Source: SVQP01 sp045594445 (GTDB taxonomy: Bacteria > Bacillota > Clostridia > Oscillospirales > CAG-272). Taken from it: 11,893 nucleotides of DNA. The stretch covers positions 1-11,893 of the forward strand of contig JAZNYL010000009.1 of the NCBI GenBank assembly GCA_045594445.1, given 5' to 3'. Shown piece by piece: positions 1 to 5,703 of this stretch (positions are counted from its first letter, which is position 1; the number at the start of each line of letters is the position of its first letter). The notes beneath the pieces are model-generated. The model saw nothing but the letters and a program-made list of their open reading frames with translations, searched no databases and was not told the origin of the DNA. The translations under genes and the position numbers were made by a program.

Positions 1-685
1 CAACATGGGCTGCCCGGTCAACAAGGTGGTGGCAAACGGCGAGGGAAGTGCCTTGATGAAGGATATTTCCTTGGCGGGCAAGATCATCGAGGCGGTCGTG
101 GGGGCGGTCAAGCTGCCCGTGACGGTCAAAATGCGTGCGGGATGGGATAAGGACAGCATCAACGCGCCCGAGCTTGCGCGTGTGGCAGAGGCTGCGGGAG
201 CAAGCGCGATCTTCGTGCATTGCCGCACGCGCCAGCAGATGTATATGCCGGGGGCCAATCCCGAAATTGTCAGAATGGTCAAACAGAGCGTGGGTATTCC
301 CGTGATCGGTAACGGCGACGTTGCCACGCCGGAGGACGGCGTGCGTATGTTTCAGGAGACCGGCTGCGACGGCATCATGATTGGCCGCGGCGCTTTAGGC
401 AATCCTTGGATCTTTAGTCAAACGGCCGCGCTGCTGGATGGCAAAGAATACGTCGTGCCAACCATTGAACAGCGTTTTGATACCGCCATGAAGCAGATCT
501 GCGAAATGGTGGAGCAAAAGGGCATGAGAGTTGGCATGGCAGAGGCCAAAAAGCACGCGGCGTGGTACGTGCGCGACGTGCGCTACGCGGCCCTGACGCG
601 TGACCGCATCATGCAGGCCGAGAGCCCCGAGCAGATCCGCGCGGTCTACGACGAATTGATGGCTATGCAAAAGCAAGAGCAATAA
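1..685 (+). CDS. dusB: tRNA-dihydrouridine synthase, DusB type (3' part; 5' end outside window)
   Basis: Flavin enzyme that reduces uridines to dihydrouridine in the tRNA D-loop, in the cytoplasm. The gene is cut by the window edge. The reading frame is open from base 2 (Asn codon) to the TAA at 683-685, giving about 227 residues of a family usually 320-350 long, so roughly the first 100 residues are missing and the ATG at 5 is internal. Visible: the NMGCPVNK segment carrying the family's catalytic Cys, then GEGSALM; KMRAGW (about residues 42-47); IFVHCRTR; the FMN-phosphate-binding segments VIGNGDV and IMIGRGALGNPWIF; and a helical C-terminal part with MRKH-like MAEAKKHAAWYVRD. The DusB subfamily rather than DusA/C is judged from overall resemblance to Firmicute DusB. 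The sigma-factor gene follows after 37 bp with no terminator, so read-through into it is possible. Confidence 0.93.
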   Translation, partial: NMGCPVNKVVANGEGSALMKDISLAGKIIEAVVGAVKLPVTVKMRAGWDKDSINAPELARVAEAAGASAIFVHCRTRQQMYMPGANPEIVRMVKQSVGIPVIGNGDVATPEDGVRMFQETGCDGIMIGRGALGNPWIFSQTAALLDGKEYVVPTIEQRFDTAMKQICEMVEQKGMRVGMAEAKKHAAWYVRDVRYAALTRDRIMQAESPEQIRAVYDELMAMQKQEQ

Positions 686-722
686 GAGCAATAAAATACG
701 AAAGAAAGCGAGGTGAACGCAG

Positions 723-1295
723 ATGCCCGAAAACCAAAACGGCAAGCTACTTATGGCTGCCAAGGCAGGGGATGAGCATGCGTTCGCCTCGCTTGTTCGT
801 GCTTATCAGGATAAAGTGTATTCCTTGGCCTACTATATGACCAAAAATCACCACGACGCCGAGGACGTGGCGCAAGAGGTATTTCTCAAGATCTGGCGCG
901 CCCTGCCAAGCTACAGGGGCGAGCACGAGCCTGATGCGTGGATCATGAAGATCGCCAAGAACGCCTGCTACGATTTTCTCAAATCGCGACGGCAGACCGA
1001 TCCTCTTGAGCGTGAGGTGGACGGCGAGGTGGTGGAGCGCCCCTTGGCTGATCCCGATCCCGATAGCAATCCGCCCGAGGCGACCGTACAGCGTGAACGG
1101 CGCGAGGAGGTTGCCAAGGCGCTTTTGCGTCTGCCGCCCGAGCAGCGTGAAATACTGACGCTGCGCTACGTAAACGGGCTTTCCTACGAGCAGCTGGCAC
1201 GCACGCTTTCGCTTGGTATGGGAACGGTCAAATCCAAGCTGTGGCGAGCCAAAAAAGCCTTAAAAAATATTTTGGAAAACGGGAACATTTTTTGA
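723..1295 (+). CDS. ECF-type RNA polymerase sigma factor (sigma-70 family)
   Basis: 190-residue alternative sigma factor, expected to direct RNA polymerase to a small regulon when released by its anti-sigma partner. Region 2 spans about residues 21-91 (FASLVRAYQDKVYSLAYYM, the DAEDVAQEVFLKIWRAL core-binding segment, then WIMKIAKNACYDFLKSRR for -10 recognition). An acidic, Pro-rich linker covers 92-125. Region 4 spans about 130-183, with LPPEQREILTLRYVNGLSYEQLA followed by the recognition helix GMGTVKSKLWRAKKAL. No extra domain (region 3 or SnoaL-like tail) is present. The ATG at 723 has an AGGTG ribosome site at 711-715. The next gene, 37 bp downstream, encodes a zinc-motif anti-sigma factor, which supports the ECF assignment. 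Gene resembles the SigW/RsiW-style pairs of Firmicutes, but the exact ECF group cannot be set by eye. No clear autoregulated promoter was recognised in the short upstream gap. Confidence 0.93.
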   Translation: MPENQNGKLLMAAKAGDEHAFASLVRAYQDKVYSLAYYMTKNHHDAEDVAQEVFLKIWRALPSYRGEHEPDAWIMKIAKNACYDFLKSRRQTDPLEREVDGEVVERPLADPDPDSNPPEATVQRERREEVAKALLRLPPEQREILTLRYVNGLSYEQLARTLSLGMGTVKSKLWRAKKALKNILENGNIF

Positions 1296-1318
1296 TAAAT
1301 TTCGTATTACACCATAGA

Positions 1319-1324
1319 AGGAGG
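1319..1324 (+). promoter_or_regulatory. Ribosome binding site AGGAGG deciding a TTG start
   Basis: AGGAGG lies 8 bases before the TTG at 1333. The in-frame GTG at 1324 overlaps this Shine-Dalgarno site and cannot be served by it, so TTG 1333 is preferred as the anti-sigma start. Confidence 0.8.
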
Positions 1325-1332
1325 TGAGATAC

Positions 1333-2310
1333 TTGCAGGATTGCAAAAAGATCGAGCAATTGCTGGCCGCATATGCGGACGGAGAACTGAATAAAAAGCA
1401 AAAAGCGCTCGTTGAACGGCACGTGGCGACTTGCCCGCACTGCAAAGCGTTGCTTGGCGAGTATCTCGCACTCAACCAAGCAATTGAGTCCTGCGCCATG
1501 CAAGCCCCCGAGGGCTTTGCGGATCGCGTAATGCATGCGGTTGCCAAGGAGCAGAGCACCGCTCCGATGCCTGCCGCACGCGGCGTGCGCCTTGGCAGAA
1601 TTGCGCCATTTGTGGGCGTAGCGGCGGCAGCGTTGCTTTGCATCAGCGTGATCAGCACCGCGCTTGTGCAATTCGTGATCGGCAGACTCAACGATCTTGA
1701 CGTGGTCGATCCTCCCACGGAGGGGATGACGGCTCTTGCTCCCGAGACCGAAGCAAACGGCTTGACCGGCAGCGGACTTGGCACACAGGAGGTGGCAACC
1801 ATTCCACCCGAGACCGCGTACGAGGAGGTCGTCACCGAGGCGGCACCTCCCGCGGATCAAAAACCCGAGGAAATTGAGCCAACCGAGCCGGAGGATACGG
1901 CTACGGATGACGCATGGGAGGGCATTGAGACCGAGGAGGAAACCGCACGCGGCGAGAGCGCAGAGGGCAGCGCGGCGCAAACCACGACTGCTGCGGAAGG
2001 CGTGACGGGAGAGGAGATACAGACCGTACCCGAAACCGCAGCCCCCATGCCTGAGACCGAAAACGCACCTCAATATTCCGAGACGGCTGAACCCGAGACC
2101 GAAAGAGACCGAGTGACGGCTGAAGCACCTACCGAGGCTCCCGAAAAGGCTCCGACCGAGGATGGAAAGAGCACGCAGGCAATCGTGGAGTCCGCGGCTC
2201 CCGAGAATGCAGCGTCCGCAGGGCTGCTTGCGCGTGTTTGGGAGGCAGTCGTTGAATTCTTTGAATCTCTGCTTGAGGGCATCGTGCACATGTTTGGAGG
2301 TGACGCATGA
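1333..2310 (+). CDS. Zinc-motif transmembrane anti-sigma factor
   Basis: Likely holds the upstream ECF sigma factor at the membrane until an envelope signal destroys or changes it. From the TTG start the protein has 325 residues. The N-terminal cytoplasmic zinc anti-sigma (ZAS) domain shows C4, then H30, C34 and C37 in ERHVATCPHCKALL (HxxxCxxC). One membrane segment covers about 90-117 (APFVGVAAAALLCISVISTA). The outer part, about 120-290, is strongly acidic and rich in Thr, Glu, Pro and Ala with loose PETE / TEAPTEAP repeats, and looks disordered. The end, about 296-322 (LLARVWEAVVEFFESLLEG and on), is a hydrophobic amphipathic helix. The stop overlaps the next start by 4 bases (ATGA), so the two are translationally coupled. 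ZAS placement next to an ECF gene is a well-known arrangement; the length of the outer region and its terminal helix are unusual compared with RsiW-like proteins of about 200 residues. Confidence 0.85.
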   Translation: MQDCKKIEQLLAAYADGELNKKQKALVERHVATCPHCKALLGEYLALNQAIESCAMQAPEGFADRVMHAVAKEQSTAPMPAARGVRLGRIAPFVGVAAAALLCISVISTALVQFVIGRLNDLDVVDPPTEGMTALAPETEANGLTGSGLGTQEVATIPPETAYEEVVTEAAPPADQKPEEIEPTEPEDTATDDAWEGIETEEETARGESAEGSAAQTTTAAEGVTGEEIQTVPETAAPMPETENAPQYSETAEPETERDRVTAEAPTEAPEKAPTEDGKSTQAIVESAAPENAASAGLLARVWEAVVEFFESLLEGIVHMFGGDA

Positions 2311-2948
2311 GCTATCGGGTATTGATCGTAACGAGTGACGAGCGACTTGGTAGTGTGCTTGCCACAGAGGCTTCTGTGTGCGGAGCAAGTGCTTTGGTGC
2401 GCGCAGATCTGCAGAGCGTGGAGATTGCCGAGTGGGAGCAGATCCGCGTGGTTATCGTGGACCTGGACGGTAAGGTTGCGGGCGCGATTCCCGAGCACGT
2501 GCGCGTGTTGGGGCTTTGCCGCGATCCCGAAGCATTGCCGTTGCGCGCACGACGCATGGCGCACATGATCTTCCACCGTCCTTTTCGCATGGAGGATCTG
2601 CGCCGCGAGCTGACCGCAGAGCTGGGAGAGCATGCGCCGGCCGAACGGCCTGCGCCCATGCAGTATCCCAAGGCTACGCTGCAGCTGCAGGAGCAAAGCC
2701 GTTGCGTGCTGATGGGCAACAGGCAGATTTCCTTGACCGAAAAGGAATACGCCGTGCTTTCGTTGCTGATAGAGAAGGGCGAGCAGGGGATTTCAAAGCA
2801 GGAGCTTGCCGAACTGCTGGATGCAAAAGAAACCAACGAGGGGCAGGTTTATATCTGCCGTCTGCGCCAGAAGCTGGAGAATGCGTTTGGGCTGCGGCTG
2901 ATCAAAACCGTGCGTAATCACGGCTACGTTTACGTGGGCGACCGATAA
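2307..2948 (+). CDS. OmpR-family winged-helix regulator with degenerate receiver domain
   Basis: 213-residue DNA-binding transcription regulator. Residues about 1-105 have the spacing of a response-regulator receiver: YRVLIVTSDERL as first strand, VVIVDLDG as third strand with D52 at the phospho-acceptor place, and MIFHRPFRMEDL as the end. By eye the acidic pair (usually DD) is T9-S10, the Thr/Ser switch position is C71, and the invariant Lys of the KPF motif is Arg (R91-P92-F93). Residues about 138-212 form a Trans_reg_C winged helix: ISLTEKEYAVLSLLIEKGE, SKQELAELLDA, GQVYICRLRQKLE and IKTVRNHGYVYVG. The gene overlaps the anti-sigma gene by ATGA and no histidine kinase is nearby. I infer a phosphorylation-independent regulator that works with the sigma/anti-sigma pair. 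The DNA-binding part is certain; the receiver's inactivity is inference. Confidence 0.87.
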   Translation: MSYRVLIVTSDERLGSVLATEASVCGASALVRADLQSVEIAEWEQIRVVIVDLDGKVAGAIPEHVRVLGLCRDPEALPLRARRMAHMIFHRPFRMEDLRRELTAELGEHAPAERPAPMQYPKATLQLQEQSRCVLMGNRQISLTEKEYAVLSLLIEKGEQGISKQELAELLDAKETNEGQVYICRLRQKLENAFGLRLIKTVRNHGYVYVGDR

Positions 2949-2969
2949 AATGACAAGGAGGACGAAACC

Positions 2970-3485
2970 GTGAAAAGGATTTTTTGCGTGATCATCAGTA
3001 TTCTTTGCTTGACGCTTTGCTTGTGCGCTTGCGATTATAGACATGAGCATGCTCCCGGAGAGTGGAAATACACGGAATCAGAGCATTGGCGCTTGCCCGA
3101 ATGCGGCAGAGCGAATTGTGCTGTTGAGGACGTGGTGTACGACTATGGAACTCACGTGGATCAGAATACGGACGGCGTTTGTGACGTTTGCGGTTATGCG
3201 GGTGTGGCGCAATGCCCGTATTGCGGCAATCTTTCGGGCGGCGACCGTTGGTTTATTGCCAAGGTGACCGATAAGTACACGGTGATGCCGCTTGGTACGG
3301 ATTGCTTTGAAGCAAAGGCAGCTGGCGACGCGGGGATCCGTATCAGTGCCGCGTCTGGAACGTTGGAGGAGGGCGGCTTTGCCGTCGGTGACGTGATCCG
3401 CATCACATACGGCGGTGAGATCATGGAATCCTATCCGGTACAGATTGCACCCATCTCAATAGAGCGTGCGGATATTGGCCAATAA
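2970..3485 (+). CDS. Cys-rich lipoprotein with DUF3221-like C-terminal part
   Basis: 171 residues from the GTG at 2970, with AGGAGG at 2956-2961, 8 bases ahead. A basic start (MKR) and hydrophobic stretch end in a lipobox L18-C19-A20-C21, so C21 is the likely lipidated residue and the protein should sit on the outer face of the membrane. Residues 25-75 carry His and Cys pairs (HEH, HWRLPECG, then TDGVCDVCGY), a pattern I know from repeats in surface proteins of gut Firmicutes. A second CxxC follows (CPYCG, 82-86), so a zinc-ribbon-like site is possible. Residues about 92-165 end in FAVGDVIRITYGGEIMESYP, which resembles the end of DUF3221/YobA-type small beta domains. It lies 21 bp behind the regulator gene and is the last gene before a strong terminator, so it belongs to the sigma-factor operon and may be its sensor accessory or target. 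No function is known to me. Confidence 0.75.
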   Translation: MKRIFCVIISILCLTLCLCACDYRHEHAPGEWKYTESEHWRLPECGRANCAVEDVVYDYGTHVDQNTDGVCDVCGYAGVAQCPYCGNLSGGDRWFIAKVTDKYTVMPLGTDCFEAKAAGDAGIRISAASGTLEEGGFAVGDVIRITYGGEIMESYPVQIAPISIERADIGQ

Positions 3486-3490
3486 ATAGA

Positions 3491-3521
3491 GAAAACCACC
3501 GACAAAACGTCGGTGGTTTTC
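3491..3521 (+). terminator. Strong intrinsic terminator, probably bidirectional
   Basis: A perfect 13-bp stem (GAAAACCACCGAC, 3491-3503, with GTCGGTGGTTTTC, 3509-3521) and an AAAAC loop. It lies 5 bases after the lipoprotein stop. The A-rich left flank and T-rich right arm let it act on both strands, so it can also end transcripts of the convergent recombinase gene after they cross the hairpin array. Confidence 0.9.
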
Positions 3522-3530
3522 TACCTTTAC

Positions 3531-3616
3531 TTGCAGCAGGGCAAATATCACTCGCCAAGGGCGAATATCACTTTTGCTATGCAAAAATATCACTGCGCCA
3601 ATGGCGCAATATCACT
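3531..3616. repeat. Array of ATATCACT linkers and covarying short hairpins at the recombinase 3' end
   Basis: Four exact copies of ATATCACT stand at 3545-3552, 3565-3572, 3587-3594 and 3609-3616 (steps of 20, 22 and 22 bases). Between them lie perfect inverted repeats with 3-base loops: TCGCC-AAG-GGCGA (3552-3564), TTTTGC-TAT-GCAAAA (3572-3586) and TGCGCC-AAT-GGCGCA (3594-3608). A weaker first unit, TTGC with GCAA (3531-3544), precedes them. The stems share almost no sequence yet pair fully, while the linker is constant. The last linker contains the stop codon of the - strand recombinase (TCA at 3612-3614). On the - strand the unit reads AGTGATAT plus hairpin. I know of no named family for certain; the layout is unlike CRISPR (spacers are palindromes of about 12-14 bases) and unlike a REP element (linker constant, stem variable). 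Confidence 0.85.
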
Positions 3617-4622
3617 TGTCCTCAAGGCCGCTCTCTCCCGCAAGCGGATTTGCCGACATGGCCTCTTCCATGTTCTTGTTTGCCACGTGGGTGTAGATCT
3701 GCGTGGTGTTGAGCTGCTCGTGACCGAGTATTTCCTTGAGCACGCGCACGTCCACCTCACCGGACTGATACATCAGCGTGGCTGCCGTGTGGCGCAGCTT
3801 ATGTACAGAGTAGTGCTTGGCACCAAGGCCTGCAAGGTCCAGATACTTATAGACCACGTATTGGATGGTCTTGACGCTGATGCGCTGGCAACGGTTGCTC
3901 AAAAACAGCGCCTTGTCGGTGTTTTTCTTGTATTTTTCCTGCATTCGCTCCTGCATATATTGCGCAAGGGCTACACGGCAGGATTCGTTGAGGTAAATGA
4001 TGCGCTCCTTGTTGCCCTTACCGACGACGCGCAGAGAACGGTATTCGCGATCCAGATCGGGCAGGCTGATGCCGGCAAGCTCGGAGACACGCATGCCGCA
4101 ATTGAGAAACAGTGTGATCATGCACCAGTCGCGTACGCGGTTGGGAGAGGATGTATCGTTTTTGATCGCATCCAGCAGGGCGTGGCATTCCTCCAGCGAA
4201 AGGTGCTTGGGCAGCGCCTTTTTCTTTTTGGGCGTTTCAATGTCGGCCGCCACGTTGGTCTCCAAAAGGTGCCGCTTGACGGTCAGATATTTATAAAACG
4301 CCTTGATGGCGGACAGCTTGCGCGCCTTGGCTGCGCCGTTGTTGCCGCGCACGGTGCCGGTGTAGACCAGAAATTCATAAATGCGATCGGTGGTGATGCC
4401 CTTGACGTAATCAAGGTCCACGCCGCGGATATCAATGCGTTCAAAATCCTCGCTGTCCACAGAGATGCCGCGCTCTGTTGCCAGCAGCCAACGGAAAAAG
4501 GTGCGCAGATCCGAGAGATATTCGCTCACGGTTTTATCCGAGCAGCCCTGGATGACAGATTTGTACGAGGCGAATTCACGCACGATGGAAGGGAATTCCT
4601 CAATATTGACGGTGTATGCCAT
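3612..4622 (-). CDS. Tyrosine recombinase, XerC/XerD type
   Basis: 336-residue site-specific DNA recombinase that cuts and rejoins DNA through a tyrosine-3'-phosphate link. The N-terminal core-binding (SAM-like) domain covers about 10-125 (SDKTVSEYLSDLRTFFRWL; ARKLSAIKAFYKYL). The catalytic domain from about 138 has all expected residues: R178 (CGMRVSELAG), K202 (GKGNKERIIYL), H274 and R277 (HKLRHTAATLM), H301 (ILGHEQLNTT) and the nucleophile Y310 (QIYTHV). It is some 35 residues longer than E. coli XerC/D. The ATG at 4622 has a GAAGGTGG site just upstream. The gene is alone on its strand, and its stop lies inside the hairpin array at 3531-3616. It could be the housekeeping chromosome-dimer recombinase or a relative with its own target; absence of excisionase, transposase or phage genes argues against a mobile-element integrase. 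Symbol xerC is commonly given to such genes but cannot be proved here. Confidence 0.9.
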   Translation of the reverse strand: MAYTVNIEEFPSIVREFASYKSVIQGCSDKTVSEYLSDLRTFFRWLLATERGISVDSEDFERIDIRGVDLDYVKGITTDRIYEFLVYTGTVRGNNGAAKARKLSAIKAFYKYLTVKRHLLETNVAADIETPKKKKALPKHLSLEECHALLDAIKNDTSSPNRVRDWCMITLFLNCGMRVSELAGISLPDLDREYRSLRVVGKGNKERIIYLNESCRVALAQYMQERMQEKYKKNTDKALFLSNRCQRISVKTIQYVVYKYLDLAGLGAKHYSVHKLRHTAATLMYQSGEVDVRVLKEILGHEQLNTTQIYTHVANKNMEEAMSANPLAGESGLEDK

Positions 4623-4654
4623 AAAACCACCTTCTTTTTTAACATTCTATTACT

Positions 4655-4660
4655 ATTATA
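4655..4660 (-). promoter_or_regulatory. Candidate -10 box for the recombinase gene
   Basis: TATAAT on the - strand, 32 bases before the ATG. No convincing -35 box lies 16-18 bases further upstream, so promoter strength is uncertain. Confidence 0.5.
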
Positions 4661-4712
4661 CACCAAGCCGTGATTTTTTAGTGGATAAACTGTAAACATT
4701 CGTCGTCCGTAC

Positions 4713-4741
4713 TTGTTTTATTTTGCAAAAATCGGTATAAT
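4713..4741 (+). promoter_or_regulatory. Promoter of the membrane-protein gene, with TTTTGCAAAA palindrome in the spacer
   Basis: TTGTTT (4713-4718), 17-base spacer, TATAAT (4736-4741); the ATG is 31 bases after the -10 box. The spacer contains the 10-base palindrome TTTTGCAAAA at 4721-4730, which occurs again next to the rhaB -10 box. Confidence 0.6.
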
Positions 4742-4772
4742 GATCGTAACATATATGTGAAACGGAGCATTT

Positions 4773-5432
4773 ATGAAGAACTTTTTTTCCAAGCATTCCT
4801 ACGACTTTGTGCGCATGCTGCTGGTGCAGAGCATGATCGGCGGCTTTTTCGGCTTTGCGCTGGCCATTGCCGTGACAGGCATCGGTACGCAAAACAGCGA
4901 GAGCGGCGCGACAGGCGGCACGACCGAGGTGCTGCTGATCGTGACCAGTATTCTGGCAATTTTGTTTTATCTTTTCCTGATTTACGTGCAGATTTGGGAG
5001 ATCGGCGGTAAGGATGAGATGTCGCATCAGGTGCGCGGCACAAAGGCGAATATCTATAAGGGACTTCTGATCGCGCTGTGCGCCAACGTGCCAAACTTCC
5101 TGCTTGCAGGCCTGATCACGCTGGGGCGTGCGTTTGAGGATAATGAGGTGTGGGCCTCGATCGGCTTTGTGGCAGACCTTGTCACCAAGTTTGTGCACGG
5201 GATGTATCTTGGCATCATCCAGCACGAATTTGCGGGCGGCTTTACGCTGATGGATCAATGGTGGGTATTTTTTCTTTTGCCTATTCCCGCGCTGCTGACC
5301 TCGTTTGCTGCCTATAACATCGGCCGCAAGGGCTGGCACCTGACCGGCATTCTCGCTCCTGTCGTGCCCGAATCGGACAGACCGAGCAGAGAAGAGAGAC
5401 GCGCTGCAAGAGCAGCGAAGAAAAAGAAATAA
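4773..5432 (+). CDS. Multi-pass membrane protein of unknown function
   Basis: 219 residues; I do not recognise the family. Likely membrane segments: about 16-36 (LLVQSMIGGFFGFALAIAV), 53-76 (VLLIVTSILAILFYLFLIYV), 97-118 (GLLIALCANVPNFLLAGLI), possibly 128-149 (less hydrophobic), and 164-183 (WVFFLLPIPALLTSFAAYNI). The hydrophilic N-terminus is short, the loop 38-51 is Gly/Ser/Thr-rich, and the C-terminus (from about 200) is highly charged, ending in a run of Arg, Ala and Lys that by the positive-inside rule should face the cytoplasm. No enzymatic motif or signal peptide cleavage site was seen. GGAG at 4764-4767 is 5 bases before the ATG. The gene stands alone, with its own promoter and terminator, back to back with the recombinase gene across a 150-bp gap. 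Confidence 0.85.
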   Translation: MKNFFSKHSYDFVRMLLVQSMIGGFFGFALAIAVTGIGTQNSESGATGGTTEVLLIVTSILAILFYLFLIYVQIWEIGGKDEMSHQVRGTKANIYKGLLIALCANVPNFLLAGLITLGRAFEDNEVWASIGFVADLVTKFVHGMYLGIIQHEFAGGFTLMDQWWVFFLLPIPALLTSFAAYNIGRKGWHLTGILAPVVPESDRPSREERRAARAAKKKK

Positions 5433-5458
5433 TGCAGAATGCGGAATGCAGACTGCAG
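5431..5458. repeat. Four-copy 7-bp tandem repeat at the stop codon
   Basis: AATGCAG, AATGCGG, AATGCAG, ACTGCAG follow one another at 5431-5458, beginning on the last two bases of the TAA of the membrane-protein gene. A short variable-number repeat candidate. Confidence 0.75.
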
Positions 5459-5468
5459 ATTTGCGGTA

Positions 5469-5502
5469 GAAAATCCTCGCCATGGTGAGGATTTTCTTTT
5501 TT
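5469..5502 (+). terminator. Intrinsic terminator after the membrane-protein gene
   Basis: 10-bp stem GAAAATCCTC (5469-5478) with GAGGATTTTC (5487-5496), 8-base loop centred on CCATGG, and a run of six T at 5497-5502. Confidence 0.88.
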
Positions 5503-5609
5503 ATCGCAGGACAGGGGCTCGCTCTCGCCGTCAATTGACATGGCCGTTGTCATCAATGGTCTGTGACAGGAATGTGTGTTGGTGAGAAATCCTCAACAAG
5601 ATTCGCATC

Positions 5610-5653
5610 GTTCACACAATGTTCACACTATTTTGCAAAATATGTGGTATAAT
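5610..5653 (+). promoter_or_regulatory. rhaB promoter region: 11-bp direct repeat, palindrome and extended -10
   Basis: The -10 box TATAAT (5648-5653) is preceded by TGG (5645-5647), giving a TGn extension. The -35 place (5625-5630, ACACTA) is poor. Directly over it lie two tandem copies of GTTCACACWAT (5610-5620 and 5621-5631, one mismatch), one helical turn apart, followed by the 12-base palindrome ATTTTGCAAAAT (5630-5641). A weak -35 plus adjacent direct repeats is the usual look of an activator-dependent promoter; the palindrome could be a second operator. The activator is not in this window. Confidence 0.6.
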
Positions 5654-5693
5654 GTACTATCACTATTTTTGTCAAAAAACATAGCACTTTTTT

Positions 5694-5699
5694 GGAGGG
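5694..5699 (+). promoter_or_regulatory. Ribosome binding site GGAGGG deciding the rhaB start
   Basis: GGAGGG lies 4 bases before the ATG at 5704. An in-frame TTG at 5692 overlaps it and is therefore rejected as the start. Confidence 0.85.
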
Positions 5700-5703
5700 T
5701 ATT

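Noticed and set aside
3541..3616. CRISPR array
   Set aside because: Constant units are only 8 bases and the intervening pieces are perfect short palindromes, not unique spacers of about 30 bases; no cas gene is present.
3513..4673. Long open frame on the + strand opposite the recombinase
   Set aside because: It is the complement of a gene with complete recombinase motifs, has no ribosome site, and its translation shows no family pattern.
5530..5552. GTCAATTGAC and TGACA-N7-TGTCA as operators
   Set aside because: Short palindromes some 60-80 bases upstream of the rhaB repeats with no linked promoter; not distinguishable from chance.
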